Of a stretch of DNA of 64,000 nucleotides, positions 1 to 10,741 are shown in pieces. The DNA is taken from positions 620,001-684,000 of the forward strand of contig OZ024847.1 in NCBI GenBank assembly GCA_964017145.1, read 5' to 3'. Source of the DNA: Agrocybe praecox (lineage: Eukaryota > Basidiomycota > Agaricomycetes > Agaricales > Agrocybaceae). The translations under genes and the position numbers were made by a program. Each line of letters opens with the position of its first letter. The first letter of the stretch is position 1. Below the pieces are notes generated by a model, which did no database searches, was not told the DNA's origin, and was given only the letters and a program-made list of their open reading frames with translations.

Positions 1-258
1 CTGGCATCTAGAAGCGTATGTCTCTCCATTTCCTTGACACATGACGCAGTTTCTGAAAGTGACGTCATTTAGGGGCTTGGCTGTCGTATTTGCCGAAGAT
101 GCTGCTACAGTCGCAGATAGTACCCATCCTAGTAAGGATCACATATCGGCTTATTTTTTGACTTTTTCTAATAATCATCAATCATCGCCCATTTAGCTGC
201 TTGGGATGCTCTTTGCCCGACATACAACGCTCTCGCACCCCAAGTCTTCTCTGCGTGA
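1..258 (+). CDS. Laccase, 3' end only (gene enters from the left edge)
   Basis: C-terminal part of a multicopper oxidase of the laccase type, a secreted enzyme that oxidises phenols with reduction of oxygen. Exons are 1-15, 73-131 and 197-258, with GT-AG introns. The first exon gives the end of the fourth copper motif (DWHLEA). Splicing then gives GLAVVFAEDAATV and the typical laccase tail with [11 protein letters not shown], ending in TGA at 256-258. The residue ten after the expected motif cysteine would be Leu (EAGLAV). The same tail occurs in the complete laccase at 10742-13141, which supports the call. The rest of the gene, with three copper motifs, lies outside the window. A 124-codon open frame starting at 206 overlaps the last exon in another frame and is not a gene. 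Confidence 0.88.
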
Positions 259-657
259 GTATTTGTTTGTAGCAGGCATTACGGGTCGTTATGTCCGTCA
301 ATTTGATAGTAGGCTTGAATTGTTTGTATTTACTCATTTCCATTGTCCAACTATTCGCCTTTCTTTAATATGCTCTAAATTAATGTCACACTTGGTGAAT
401 GCTTTCAAATCTTCCACTCCTTGTACCGCGGAGCAGTGGCGCTGTCTATATTTTCGCTTTGTCCCAGCCAAAGTAACTCGTGTAAGTTCATTACTGAATA
501 TAACACGGTCAGGCCACCTGCAGGCCGCAGAAGGCATTTATTTAGAACGCCTGGCGTCGTTGACATGGGAATCAAACTGAGAAATAACAGGGAACAGATT
601 AACCTACATCCTCAATATAAATGACAGCAAGGGAATTCGGGCCCTCCAAGTGTTTGG
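259..657. other. Intergenic, laccase 3' side to P450 promoter
   Basis: No coding signal. It holds the 3' flank of the laccase and the upstream region of the P450 at 658. A TATA-like AATATAAATG lies near 613-622, about 40 nt upstream of the P450 ATG. Confidence 0.5.
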
Positions 658-2894
658 ATGACAATGGAGTTTCCTTCCATCTCCCACTACTCTCTTGCTC
701 TTTGGGGAGGCGCCGCTGCTTTAGCACTCCTTGTGTACTTTAGAAAAGCGACATCGTCACCGTACCCACCTGGACCCAAAGGTCTTCCAATACTGGGAAA
801 TGCCCTTCAGATCCCATCCACGTTTCAATGGCTTGCATTCGACAAGTGGTGCAAGGAACTCGGTGCGCGAATACTCGTTATATGGTGACACGTTGGAAGA
901 TCTGACTCCATTTCTGCTCTCAGATAGCGATATGATTTATTTGACTGCTGCTGGCAATAAATTCTTGGTTTTGGGCTCTATGGAAGTGGTTGACGATCTT
1001 TGTGAGAAGCGGTCGTCGATATATTCAAGCCGGCAAGAATTAATTAATCACTTCTGGAGGTACATATACTGACCGCCTTGTCGATCTTGTAGCCCCCGTT
1101 TTCCAATGCTTACAGAACTGTAAGCCATCCATTTTCAGAATGATTACTCCTTCTCCCGTTTACACGATGTTTATAGAATGGGCTGGGACTGGCTCTTTGC
1201 TACTATGGAATATGGAGAACCATGGAGGGAGCGCCGTCGATTATTCACACAGTATTTTCATCCTTCCGAGCCTGCTGTTTATCGGCCTCATGGAATGCAT
1301 TTCGTGCGGGGAATGTTACCGAAGCTTTTGGAGCGTCCAGATGACTTTTTTGGGATAGCCAGGCAGTGGGTGTCGGTCCTAGCATTCTCGGGTTGTAAAC
1401 GCACACTTATTCGCTTCCGTTTCGTTAGCGCTGTCGGAGGGTCCGCATTGTCGATGGCTTACGGATTCCCAATCAAGAAAGAGGATGATCCATATATCGA
1501 CCTTTCAGAGCGTGCTTTGGCCAGTATCTGCACAGCGCTTCTTCCTGGAAATTTCCTTATCAATGTATTTCCTGCATTGAGGTATGTTCCTGCCTGGGTT
1601 CCGGGAGCTGGATTTCAGAGGGTCGCCAAAGAGTGGAAAAAGCTTCAAGTTGAATTCCGGGAAGTACCATACGAAAAATCGGTTCGAGATATGGTACGTA
1701 CCGTGGATTATTTGATATCCTCAGTCTCAAAAGGGAAGGGGTTAAATGGTATTATTGTTAGGCAGACGGAATTGCCAAACCATCTTATACGACAAATAGC
1801 CTGAGCAACCTTCAACAGTTCAAAGAGGAAGAGCGTGAACATCAAATTGATTTAATTAAGGACAACGCGGGAATGGTATTCGAAGGTAACACATTTTGGT
1901 TTTAACTCTGACGTTTGACGTTAAATTTCTGGTCATGACTTACCTATCATACATCAGCTGCGTCAGAGACAACGTTGGCTGCTATTTTTGTCTTCTTCGC
2001 TGGAATGCTACAATTTCCGGATGTCCAGAAGAAAGCACAGGAGGAACTTGATCGAGTGCTCAATGGGAGGCTCCCGGAGTATGGCGACGAGGCCGATACG
2101 CCGTATGTCTCTGCGCTAGTTAAGGAAGTACTCAGGCAAGCACGGATTCCGCCTTGATGTTGAAATCCATCATTTTTAGACCCTTGTTTTAAGATGGAAA
2201 CCAATTTTACCTCTGGGTGTGCAGAATTATTTTGAGCTAATGCCGTTCAGCTTTTAATATATGTCAGGTGTTCCGCGTACACTAACGGAGAACGACGTGT
2301 ATCGAGGATATCATTTGACCAAAGACACCTTCATCATGGTGAATGCATGGTGAACCATCTACTCAACCATTTCCAATTTTTTCTTATTTCGTTTTCCCTA
2401 GGTCACTTCTACAGGATGAAAAACATTACCCCAAGCCCGATATCCTTGATCCCGAGCGATTCCTACGTAACGGCAAGCTCAGAACCGATATTCGGGAACC
2501 TGCCGACATTATTTTTGGATTTAGCAGGCGGTGACTAGAGCCTCAATTAAGACATAACAACTACTGAGTCATTACGCCTTGTTCTAGTATATGCCCAGGC
2601 AACCACATCGCACTATCGTTCCTATGGTTGACTATTTCCAGCATTCTATCGGTGTATAATATATCAAGCGCTATAGACGATGACGGGAAGGAGATCAAAC
2701 AAGAGATTAAATATCGCTCAGGTGCTGTATGGTAAGGAATGCTTGATAAAGATGGAAGTCAGTTTCGTGGCTGTTTACTAACTTTGATTAAATATAGCGA
2801 GCCCTACCCATTCAAATGCACAATTCGGCCACGTTCCAGCAGTGCAGAAGTTTTAATCGGAAGTGTGGAAACTGAGTCAGATGTAGGATACTGA
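658..2894 (+). CDS. Cytochrome P450 monooxygenase (microsomal, basidiomycete type)
   Basis: Haem-thiolate monooxygenase, expected at the ER membrane. Twelve exons splice in frame to 523 residues: 658-862, 924-1032, 1093-1119, 1177-1365, 1429-1693, 1762-1885, 1958-2135, 2194-2216, 2268-2349, 2402-2530, 2588-2731, 2798-2894. Visible parts are an N-terminal membrane anchor, the hinge PYPPGPKGLPILGN, the I-helix AASETT, the K-helix ExxR (KEVLR) and the haem loop FGFSRRICPG with the Cys ligand. Two odd points: the introns after exons 2 and 7 need GC donors (CCG|GCAAGA, CAG|GCAAGC), and the usually conserved Gly of FxxGxRxCxG is Ser. Exon order and phases match the P450s at 53718 and 57168, so these are paralogues. 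No premature stop was found. Substrate unknown; I do not assign a CYP family. Confidence 0.9.
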
Positions 2895-4525
2895 GTGTAT
2901 TTGCAAATATTTCCGAAAATGTTTTGCCCTTTAGTGAAGCGCTCATGATACATGACCGTTTTGGGATAAAGTGATTTGTCGAAATGGCCAGCCACGTATG
3001 TATAGTGAACAAAGCATAGATAATAAAAACAGTACTACATACTCGAAGCTGTGTATTTTGCTATTTTTCTTAACCCACTGAAACTTGAGTTTGATGCTTT
3101 ATCACGTACTTCGAGAAGAGACTAGAATAGTCTTGAGCCATTCGAAGCAAGTCACGTCTGGTGGAGCAGTCCGAGATGCAGCTGGATGGCGTAGCTGGAC
3201 GCCTCGGAAACGCGTCGAGCAGCCTCGCACGAAGCAGCACGATGGCGGTAGTGGTCAAAGGATGATGTGATTCGGGTAACTTGGACGCGTCGCGCTGTCA
3301 CGAACTGTACACGATCTAATCTGATCTGACAGGTTCAGATGGCACTGCCACAATGGTATACCCGTTTACACAAGGGAAAATTCGAGCAAGCCAAGTTCTC
3401 CTGCTTCCCAAACTTCAGTCCACTTGCCCGACTGTATACGTTCAATATGCTTCGTTAGATCATTTTATTCATTTGGGGGAGTAGGATTGAGCACGTACTC
3501 CAGATCAATGAATTCTACTCCAGACTGATATACCCAACCTTCCGGTGTGTTGGAGTGCGCTGTTACTCGACAGCCAGCTTCTTACCGCCAGCTTGTCTAT
3601 GATACTCCGACTACCAGTACTGCGACGGGTCCTGAGTAAGTTCGTCCCCAAATGTGACGTTGACTTCGACTCACCTTCTTTGACTGCTGATTCACTGTTG
3701 GTCTATCTTGGACAATGATACATGTGTCCAACCAAGCTAGAAACCAGACTGGTATAAATCAATTGCAGTCTTCGTCGGTTGTTTGCGAATACATCAGGCT
3801 ATATAATGTCTATTATTATCATTATTTATTCTATTTTTCAAATTTCAACGTCTTGGAACAGATGACGAATCGCTAACAGCCTTAGGACTCGACTGGGCTT
3901 CTGGTGGTCCAGGCCCGACTTGGACGCTAAGTCATTTAGTACGTGAAGTCCGTCTGGCTTATCGAAGAACATATCTGCAATGCCCACATTGGTCACAACG
4001 GCCGTGCATGTTGTTTTTTTGAACTGAGAAGTACATGTAGAAATTTATATCAACGAAGTGGGCTGGGGATATTTATACGTACGGAAAATGCTTCCTATCA
4101 ATCCCGAAGACGTGTCAACAAGGATTCAGTCCGTCTAACACCGGTTAAGGGCAATTACTTGCACTCGCGACTGTATGCTTTGGATTTGCAACTGTGTATA
4201 CTATGAGCTGGGTACATGTTGCTTTTAGAGTTTGAATAGAATTTATGAGTTCCACAGAGGCGCGGAGGGGTATCGAAGTGTCTGCAGTAGTTTTGTCAAC
4301 GTAGGCACTGCGTTTCGGATGAAGTCGGCAAAACGTTCCGTCAGTTCAGCACAAGACATCTTCTGTTAAATTTGACTGTCAGAAAATTAAATATTCAATA
4401 GAACGGTAATTACAACCGCGCGATGCATGCAAGCATGGTGATGGTGTATCCACTTGTGTTGTAAATTCCTAGTTCGACGTTAACGGTTACTCTGATCAGT
4501 AATCTTTGATCCGCAATCTGATCCC
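2895..4525. other. Gene-free stretch
   Basis: Only short open frames without recognisable motifs or splice support. I see no RNA gene and no repeat pair here. Confidence 0.4.
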
Positions 4526-4680
4526 GCCGGCACTTTAGATGGGCGCTCCTGGCACCAGGTATCGGCCATACTATATATGGGAAGTCCGAGCCTGTATCTT
4601 AGACATACAAGTTAATAAATACACGCGACCCGTATTTATTAACCTGTTTCTCGGAGAAACAGATATTGGCGCCTGCATTG
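4526..4680. mobile_element. MITE-like element, copy A (decayed left end)
   Basis: Shares long stretches with copy C at 56736-56952: GTATCGGCCATACTATAT, GTCCGAGCCTGTATCTTAGACA, GTTAATAAATACACGC, and the hairpin word CTGTTTCTCGGAGAAACAG. The right end TTGGCGCCTGCATTG matches the inverted GGCGCC-containing ends of copies B and C. The left end is degraded, so the start is approximate. No coding capacity. Confidence 0.6.
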
Positions 4681-5984
4681 AGAGCCACCAGGATAAATGC
4701 CTCACTGTTAACGACTTCAAGCGGCTCAAGCGGGCGCTCTTCGGTAAGTAGTGTCACAATGTCGCAATTTCAAATTCGTGCTCACGAATTATCTTTTGAT
4801 TATCAAACGCTGGCAGTGGGTGATTTCAAGTTCTGGACTCAATCCTAACTCTAAATATACCACCAAAGCTGAGTAGAAATTTTTCGACGTTTATGAGAGT
4901 AATAATCAAAATACGTTCATTATGAATCAAAAGCTATCATCAGTAAGCACAGAAAATCAGCAGGATAATTCCAGGAAGGAAGCAAAACGACTACATATCT
5001 GATGATCCTCATCATTCATGCAAGTGTGTGATTATTCAGATAATGACGCCGGCACGCTTACGTCAAGTTTATATGGAGTTTCGGTTGAAAAGAAGCTCAA
5101 CAACTTACCGCCTGACACGGTTGCCAGCACAGAGTACTCATCTGTAGAAACCCTAGCCGAACATGGCCGGCATTCGTTGCCAAACACCCTTGGCTCTTGG
5201 CACATAGAAACCAAATGATGCGCGTCCTTGTGCGTGCACATCAATGCGCATCAACGAGCGTGCACGTATGATATCAGTCTTTCAACATCGTCCTCAACGT
5301 TCCCGGGCAACGGGAGGGATCTTTTAGTTTTTCGTACTAAACCTTGTGTATGTCCTTCTTTAGAGGTATTCGAGATTTGGTATTCTCTACCGAGAAACAT
5401 CCTTACAGAGTCGTCCACGGCGGTAAAATGTATGGAAAGGCTATTCTGAGATCGGATTATCTAGTCAATCACAAAAAACACGTGGACACATCGTTCGCAA
5501 TGCAAGCGACTATCTACGTCATGATGAAAACGGGACGAAGGCTCGGAGGAAGCCAAGCTAATTTCTGCACAGACACAGAATCGGCATTCACTAGCACTGC
5601 TGGATGCCGCTAGCCGTTGCGCATGATCTAAGTAAATATATACTTTCGGGTGCATCTTCCTTGTGCACAACGCCGAAGTTTATTGGAGAAGAACCTCTGA
5701 CCCATGTTTTCTAATCATTAGTATTGCTTGCAGCGGTGTGATGAGGTGTGATGGCCACTTCTACCGAGAATACAAAGAGAAAAGACCTCCGACAAAACGC
5801 AGAACTAGGCACAGATGGGGACTGAAGGGCGCGTGTGCAGTCCTCGAAGCTTGAACTTCGAAGCAGGTTTAAGTATGCTAATTATGACACCCTGACAGAT
5901 ATACCGCGCTACCATATATAAAGAGCCACCTGAAGAACATTAACGTCATTCTGCACCCCCCGCTACATAGCTCAACTACTCAAT
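4681..5984. other. Gene-free stretch with the promoter of the next gene
   Basis: Several 60-90 codon frames on both strands lack start context, splice support or recognisable motifs. The last 70 nt form the promoter and leader of the small secreted protein gene. Confidence 0.4.
5915..5923 (+). promoter_or_regulatory. TATA box of the small secreted protein gene
   Basis: TATATAAAG, 62 nt before the ATG at 5985, followed by a C-rich leader. Spacing fits a class II fungal core promoter. Confidence 0.55.
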
Positions 5985-6344
5985 ATGCGGCCTAAGGCTA
6001 TCCTTCTCCTTGCTAGCGTCGGACTTGTATGCGCTTCACCAGTGAGTTATAAATAACGGCGACAATATACCTGTCTGTTCTGAACGAGTCTCTTGTCTGA
6101 TATGTAATAGGCCCCAGATGTTAAGCCTCCACCTACACTGACGACCGAGACGAACGTATACACCGGAACGCGGGTGTACAATACTATTTACACTGACCCA
6201 CCGTCTTGGGCAACCATTACAGAGACTTTCTTATGGACGTGCGTGATGAGTTTTTGTCTTATTATACAGGAACATACTCACGGCTTGCTTCTGACATACA
6301 GTCAAACTGTAACCGCCTTGGTGACCCCCAGTGCACGTCCATGA
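5985..6344 (+). CDS. Small secreted protein, unknown function
   Basis: Predicted product of about 73 residues. MRPKAILLLASVGLVCASP is a clear signal peptide. A GTGAGT...ATAG intron follows, then a Thr/Tyr/Pro-rich mature part (TTETNVYTGTRVYNTIY). A second intron from 6239 to 6301 leads to a last exon ending in TGA at 6342-6344. Using an earlier acceptor near 6270 would instead give a slightly shorter C terminus, so the last 17 residues are uncertain. The gene has a TATA box at 5915. Its 3' flank was hit by the LTR element inserted at 6580. No family recognised; the size and secretion signal resemble fungal small secreted proteins. Confidence 0.55.
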
Positions 6345-6579
6345 AGAAGCTTTTGGACTACATAGTATCAACACCGTCATATTCATCTCATAGGTCATGA
6401 TAAACGAATTGTATCGTCGTCATCTTTCTCATTTACCGAAATGCAGTCCTGGAAAGTAAGCTCTCTCAATGAAGGACTTATTACATTCGGGTGAGTAATA
6501 TGATAAAGGTTATCTATAGAGATACCTGTCACAATGCATGGCTCCCCTCATGTATTATGGATCTTCTAGCGTAAGGTGT

Positions 6580-7031
6580 TGTAAGGTACGCACCTTGCCT
6601 ACGCCCGAAACCGACACAAACACACCATTTCGGACCGAAGCCATTCCCCCTTTTCCTTATACTACCCTTTTAGTTTATTTTCCTTTCTGCCAGCGAAGCA
6701 CCCTTAAGGGTTCTCCGTCGCTTGTTTAATTTCTCTTGGAAAACTTCTTTTCGCCTAGATAAACCCCTCCTATTTTGATTTGATTCCAAATCTTGCCCCC
6801 TGAGTATCCTTACAAGTAGAATTACACATATATACGTAGTACTACTCGTTTGTACTCCCCCAGCAGAAGTTATGTACCTGACTCACACTCGTTAGTGATA
6901 TACGCAACGTCCCAGAACCATCCTTTTTGTTCCCTACCCATAACATCATCACCAAGAGGTTTAGGACCCCCGAGACGATTCTGCCTCGTCTCCCCTCTTC
7001 ACCCGAACTCACAACGATCACCATCGTTTCA
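6580..7031 (+). repeat. 5' LTR of the Gag-only element
   Basis: 452 bp, TGTAAGG...CGTTTCA. Identical by eye to 9875-10326. Confidence 0.92.
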
Positions 7032-7033
7032 AT

Positions 7034-7051
7034 TGGAGCCCACCGCGAGGG
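7034..7051 (+). other. Primer binding site of the Gag-only element
   Basis: TGGAGCCCACCGCGAGGG begins two bases after the LTR. TGG pairs with a tRNA 3' CCA. The identical 18 nt stand at the same spacing in the Gypsy element (47851-47868, minus strand), so both use the same primer tRNA. I cannot name that tRNA. Confidence 0.8.
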
Positions 7052-7276
7052 GTTCTAAATCCCTTGCTTCGCAAAAACCATCCTTTGGTTTCTTCGATTT
7101 TTCCTTTCACAACGCGCCGTGCGCTGTTGTTTGTCTATCGCACATATACGTACTCTAGAACACCCCACGCAACGTCGAACACACTCAGCTTCACATATCT
7201 GGTCCTCGACACTTATTTCCACTCCCATCATTGATAAATCCGACTTTAATTCACGTTGTGGCCGTTGAGCAAAGCC

Positions 7277-10024
7277 ATGATGTGGTACTTGCTCAGTCTT
7301 CCCTCGAGAAATCACCACACGGCACCTTGTTTCGATGGAAAAGCATCCAATCTCCCCACATATCTCGATGAAATCGAGTCTCTTGCTCACCAATTTGCTC
7401 TTTCACAGCGCGAAACGATTCAACTTGCCATTCGCTACTCGCCTAACGAATCCTACGAGCTCTGGAACTCACTTGACAATGCTATATCCGACGACTGGTC
7501 CGCATTCAAGGCAGAGCTACACTCTTACTATCCCGAACTCGACTTACAACGTCGCTACTCAATTCTGGATCTCGAAACACTCGTCGAAAATCAAGGTTCA
7601 ATTTCCATCACCAACCTAGACCAGCTCGGAGAATATTACCGTCGTTTTGTCGTTATTTCAAAGTACCTCCACGGCAAAGGCACGCTAAGTCATCGAGAAA
7701 TAAGCTCCTACTTCATTTCGGGTCTCGGTTTTGCACTTCGATCGCATGTCCGCCGTCAGCTACGCTTAGAGAACCCAAGGCATCATCCAGACGACGCCTA
7801 CACGCTCAAACAAGTATACGATGCGTCCCTCTTCATTTTATCTGGTGCCGACTCTCAACCATCCTATTCCACTCCGGATAATGCACCTACTGCGACGCCA
7901 AACATCGATATGAACGTGTTCGCACAGGAATTGGCACGCCAGCTTGCGTTACGGCAAAACCATGCTCCTCCAGTCCAAAATACGTCGTCGCAGGCCACCC
8001 ATATCACGCCATCTTCGACTTCAGGCACTTACATGCAGCCAAGAAAATCTACGAACCCGCGTTCCTCCTCCGACGTCCACATTTCGCGAAGTATCCCTTC
8101 CAAGATCAATGCCACCAGGTCAATTGATACGAAACTCAGGCAAACTCGCAACGTACAAACCTATCAACGCAACTATGATTCGTCGAATGGTCATAACAAC
8201 ACCGACTTGGCCACGGATTTATCATTTTCCATCACCAATCGCGATATTCTCTCCTTAGCACCTGGTGTCCAGCGTAAATTCGAAGAATTCATCACAACGA
8301 TGGACCACGAACACGACATCTCGCAGAAGGAAGATGAAGGCACCTATGATTACATAGACGAAGGACCGCCAGTTGAAGCTTTCAAAATGAGCTATCAAAT
8401 GCCTCAATCTGCAGCAAACCAACAACGATTCACGCATCAACTGGACAATCTTTCCAGCCTCGACGACGTCCACTTTCCTTCCGTCAACAAATCAAGCTCA
8501 TGTAATACTGTACTAGTTCTCGTAGCGACAGAACCCGATTCTATGACGGGAATTTCTTCAGCTGACCACGGCGGCAAGACGAACGATGCTCAATCATGGA
8601 CGAAAATCGCAAGTTTATCCACAAGGGACTCGAACAACAAGTCATCTAAAAGCACCACACCACACTCCACTTCATCAGCCGTAGCTTACAATTCGATATT
8701 CGACTCGTTAAACTTGTTTACGCACGACGCTTCGAATTTGCACGGCTATGGTCGCGTAACTACACCCTATATCCACCCGGAAAACAATGTTCGTACGCTA
8801 CATGTCGAGGAAACGAACCGGCGACTCCCACAAAGCATTGACGCGCACGACACTTCTCAAACTACGACACTTTCACCTTCAGAACCGCCAGAACCGCCAT
8901 CAGATTTCCCTTCGTCGTCGTATTCATCACCAACCGTCAACAACCCCAGCTTCGAATGTTCGTATTACCTTACAGACGACGGTGTCTCTATCGCAGAAAG
9001 TATCCGCGCAGTTAGCGAGCCGGCATTACTGACGTCTCAAGATTCCTCGGCATATGTCAACGACTCTATTTCCGACCTCACAAGCTCTCATCTCCTCTCA
9101 CCCAACGCCGCCTCTACCTGTTGCACGCTAGACATCGAACATCTAGTCCAGGGATTTTCATCATGCATCGGCACTTTCAGTCTTGCTAAAACAGCAAGGT
9201 TACCTCCAGAACCACAGGAAATAGCGCCCTCCGTTAGCTCGATCGCACTGTTACCACATGATGACGACATATTCACCAGTCGCCCTACCTATACACCGGT
9301 TAAGTTCACCCCTCTCTTTTCAAACAACGAAGCGGGCAAGGAAACCACGAATAAAACGGCAGCAAATGTGACACTGGAAGAGTACCACGTCAAAACTCAT
9401 CATGACCATCACTCACTCATATATTCCCCTACGATGAATCGGCTTCGAACTTCGCATATCGGCGCCGGAAATCACCAGAATATGCAGTGCACGCCATCTA
9501 TACACAAAGGAGCTATCGCAAGCGAACGTCACCAGCCCTTATCATCACCTAGTAGCCTCGAACCGACTCACTGGACACTCAATACATGGCTAATTTTAAT
9601 CTGCAACGCCCTAATCGTCATGGTTTTCACTTACCTTATCCACCGTCTTATCAATTTCGGCATCGACGCGCTTTACATTCCCGAACTCGCCACTATTTTA
9701 ACTAACTTCGCCGGATTCACAAATCAATACCTACCTTATATTTTACACCCCGAATATTTCCTACCCACATACCGTTCACCTTCGACCTCGCCAACACATT
9801 TTAATTTTCCACTTATTAGTTTTTTGACCACGGATTGGCTGACATGGAAGTCAGCATTCGAAGTCCCCGGGAGATGTAAGGTACGCACCTTGCCTACGCC
9901 CGAAACCGACACAAACACACCATTTCGGACCGAAGCCATTCCCCCTTTTCCTTATACTACCCTTTTAGTTTATTTTCCTTTCTGCCAGCGAAGCACCCTT
10001 AAGGGTTCTCCGTCGCTTGTTTAA
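7277..10024 (+). CDS. Gag-like protein with a long extension and a C-terminal membrane segment
   Basis: 915 residues from the first ATG in frame. The N-terminal region (PCFDGKASNLPTYLDEIES ... DDWSAFKAELHSYYP, then a helical region up to about residue 200) aligns by eye in order and spacing with the Gag of the Gypsy element (PKFDEKSPEELLRF ... DWSKFKDELITSYPAA), so it is a Ty3/Gypsy-type capsid domain. There is no CCHC zinc knuckle. A long Ser/Thr/Asp-rich disordered part follows, then near residues 777-800 a hydrophobic segment (LILICNALIVMVFTYLI) that looks like a transmembrane helix. The last ~50 residues are read from the 3' LTR, with the stop at 10022. The frame is intact over 2.7 kb, which argues for recent selection or very recent birth. 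Confidence 0.8.
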   Translation: MMWYLLSLPSRNHHTAPCFDGKASNLPTYLDEIESLAHQFALSQRETIQLAIRYSPNESYELWNSLDNAISDDWSAFKAELHSYYPELDLQRRYSILDLETLVENQGSISITNLDQLGEYYRRFVVISKYLHGKGTLSHREISSYFISGLGFALRSHVRRQLRLENPRHHPDDAYTLKQVYDASLFILSGADSQPSYSTPDNAPTATPNIDMNVFAQELARQLALRQNHAPPVQNTSSQATHITPSSTSGTYMQPRKSTNPRSSSDVHISRSIPSKINATRSIDTKLRQTRNVQTYQRNYDSSNGHNNTDLATDLSFSITNRDILSLAPGVQRKFEEFITTMDHEHDISQKEDEGTYDYIDEGPPVEAFKMSYQMPQSAANQQRFTHQLDNLSSLDDVHFPSVNKSSSCNTVLVLVATEPDSMTGISSADHGGKTNDAQSWTKIASLSTRDSNNKSSKSTTPHSTSSAVAYNSIFDSLNLFTHDASNLHGYGRVTTPYIHPENNVRTLHVEETNRRLPQSIDAHDTSQTTTLSPSEPPEPPSDFPSSSYSSPTVNNPSFECSYYLTDDGVSIAESIRAVSEPALLTSQDSSAYVNDSISDLTSSHLLSPNAASTCCTLDIEHLVQGFSSCIGTFSLAKTARLPPEPQEIAPSVSSIALLPHDDDIFTSRPTYTPVKFTPLFSNNEAGKETTNKTAANVTLEEYHVKTHHDHHSLIYSPTMNRLRTSHIGAGNHQNMQCTPSIHKGAIASERHQPLSSPSSLEPTHWTLNTWLILICNALIVMVFTYLIHRLINFGIDALYIPELATILTNFAGFTNQYLPYILHPEYFLPTYRSPSTSPTHFNFPLISFLTTDWLTWKSAFEVPGRCKVRTLPTPETDTNTPFRTEAIPPFPYTTLLVYFPFCQRSTLKGSPSLV

Positions 10025-10326
10025 TTTCTCTTGGAAAACTTCTTTTCGCCTAGATAAACCCCTCCTATTTTGATTTGATTCCAAATCTTGCCCCCTGAGT
10101 ATCCTTACAAGTAGAATTACACATATATACGTAGTACTACTCGTTTGTACTCCCCCAGCAGAAGTTATGTACCTGACTCACACTCGTTAGTGATATACGC
10201 AACGTCCCAGAACCATCCTTTTTGTTCCCTACCCATAACATCATCACCAAGAGGTTTAGGACCCCCGAGACGATTCTGCCTCGTCTCCCCTCTTCACCCG
10301 AACTCACAACGATCACCATCGTTTCA
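9875..10326 (+). repeat. 3' LTR of the Gag-only element
   Basis: 452 bp copy of 6580-7031. It encodes the C terminus and stop codon of the Gag-like protein. Confidence 0.92.
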
Positions 10327-10741
10327 GTGTACTCGCAAGTTGATAGGCCCTAGTATCCTCAGCAGGTCATAGCGTAGTCATATCCTCGAGCACTGCTTCT
10401 ACGGCAATTATAGAAAGTGGGCAATCAAGGATGACTAGTTGACTATGGTAGTACAGATTCGATCAATGAAAGGACGGAGCAAGGAATTAGAAGACTGACG
10501 TCCACCCAAGTCAGAATGACCGACGGCCGGCCGGGCCGTGTCGTGGGTCTTTTTTTGTGGTTTTCAAGCCGTACCGTACAATAAGAAGATTGAATATTCG
10601 AAGATTCGGGTATGTGGTACATCATGATAGTAAATATAAATATAACGGACAAGATTTCTCTAGAGATTTGATTATTCAACCAACGCTTAGATATCCGATT
10701 CCGAGCCATTCCTGGTTCATTCCAATGGTGGACTGCATGAA
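10327..10741. other. Spacer between LTR element and laccase 3' end
   Basis: About 415 bp without a gene. It starts with the target duplication GTGT and should contain the laccase 3' UTR on the minus strand. Confidence 0.5.

Larger units (their letters stand above)
6580..10326 (+). mobile_element. Non-autonomous, Gag-only LTR retrotransposon
   Basis: Two 452-bp LTRs (6580-7031 and 9875-10326), read base by base as identical, start with TG and end with CA. They are flanked by a 4-bp target duplication GTGT (6576-6579 and 10327-10330). A primer binding site follows the left LTR and a purine-rich CCCCGGGAGA precedes the right one. The only long frame is Gag-like; protease, reverse transcriptase, RNase H and integrase are absent. 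Identical LTRs mean a very recent insertion, so the enzymes were supplied in trans. The 18-nt primer binding site and target-site size match the Gypsy element at 32881-49619, although the LTR sequences are unrelated. It sits between a small secreted protein gene and a laccase 3' end and disrupts neither. Confidence 0.9.

Noticed and set aside
206..580. 124-codon open frame on the plus strand
   Set aside because: It overlaps the last laccase exon (197-258) in another frame and otherwise runs through non-coding flank.
6538..6729. 63-codon frame
   Set aside because: Lies mostly in the 5' LTR and is the same sequence that encodes the Gag tail in the 3' LTR.
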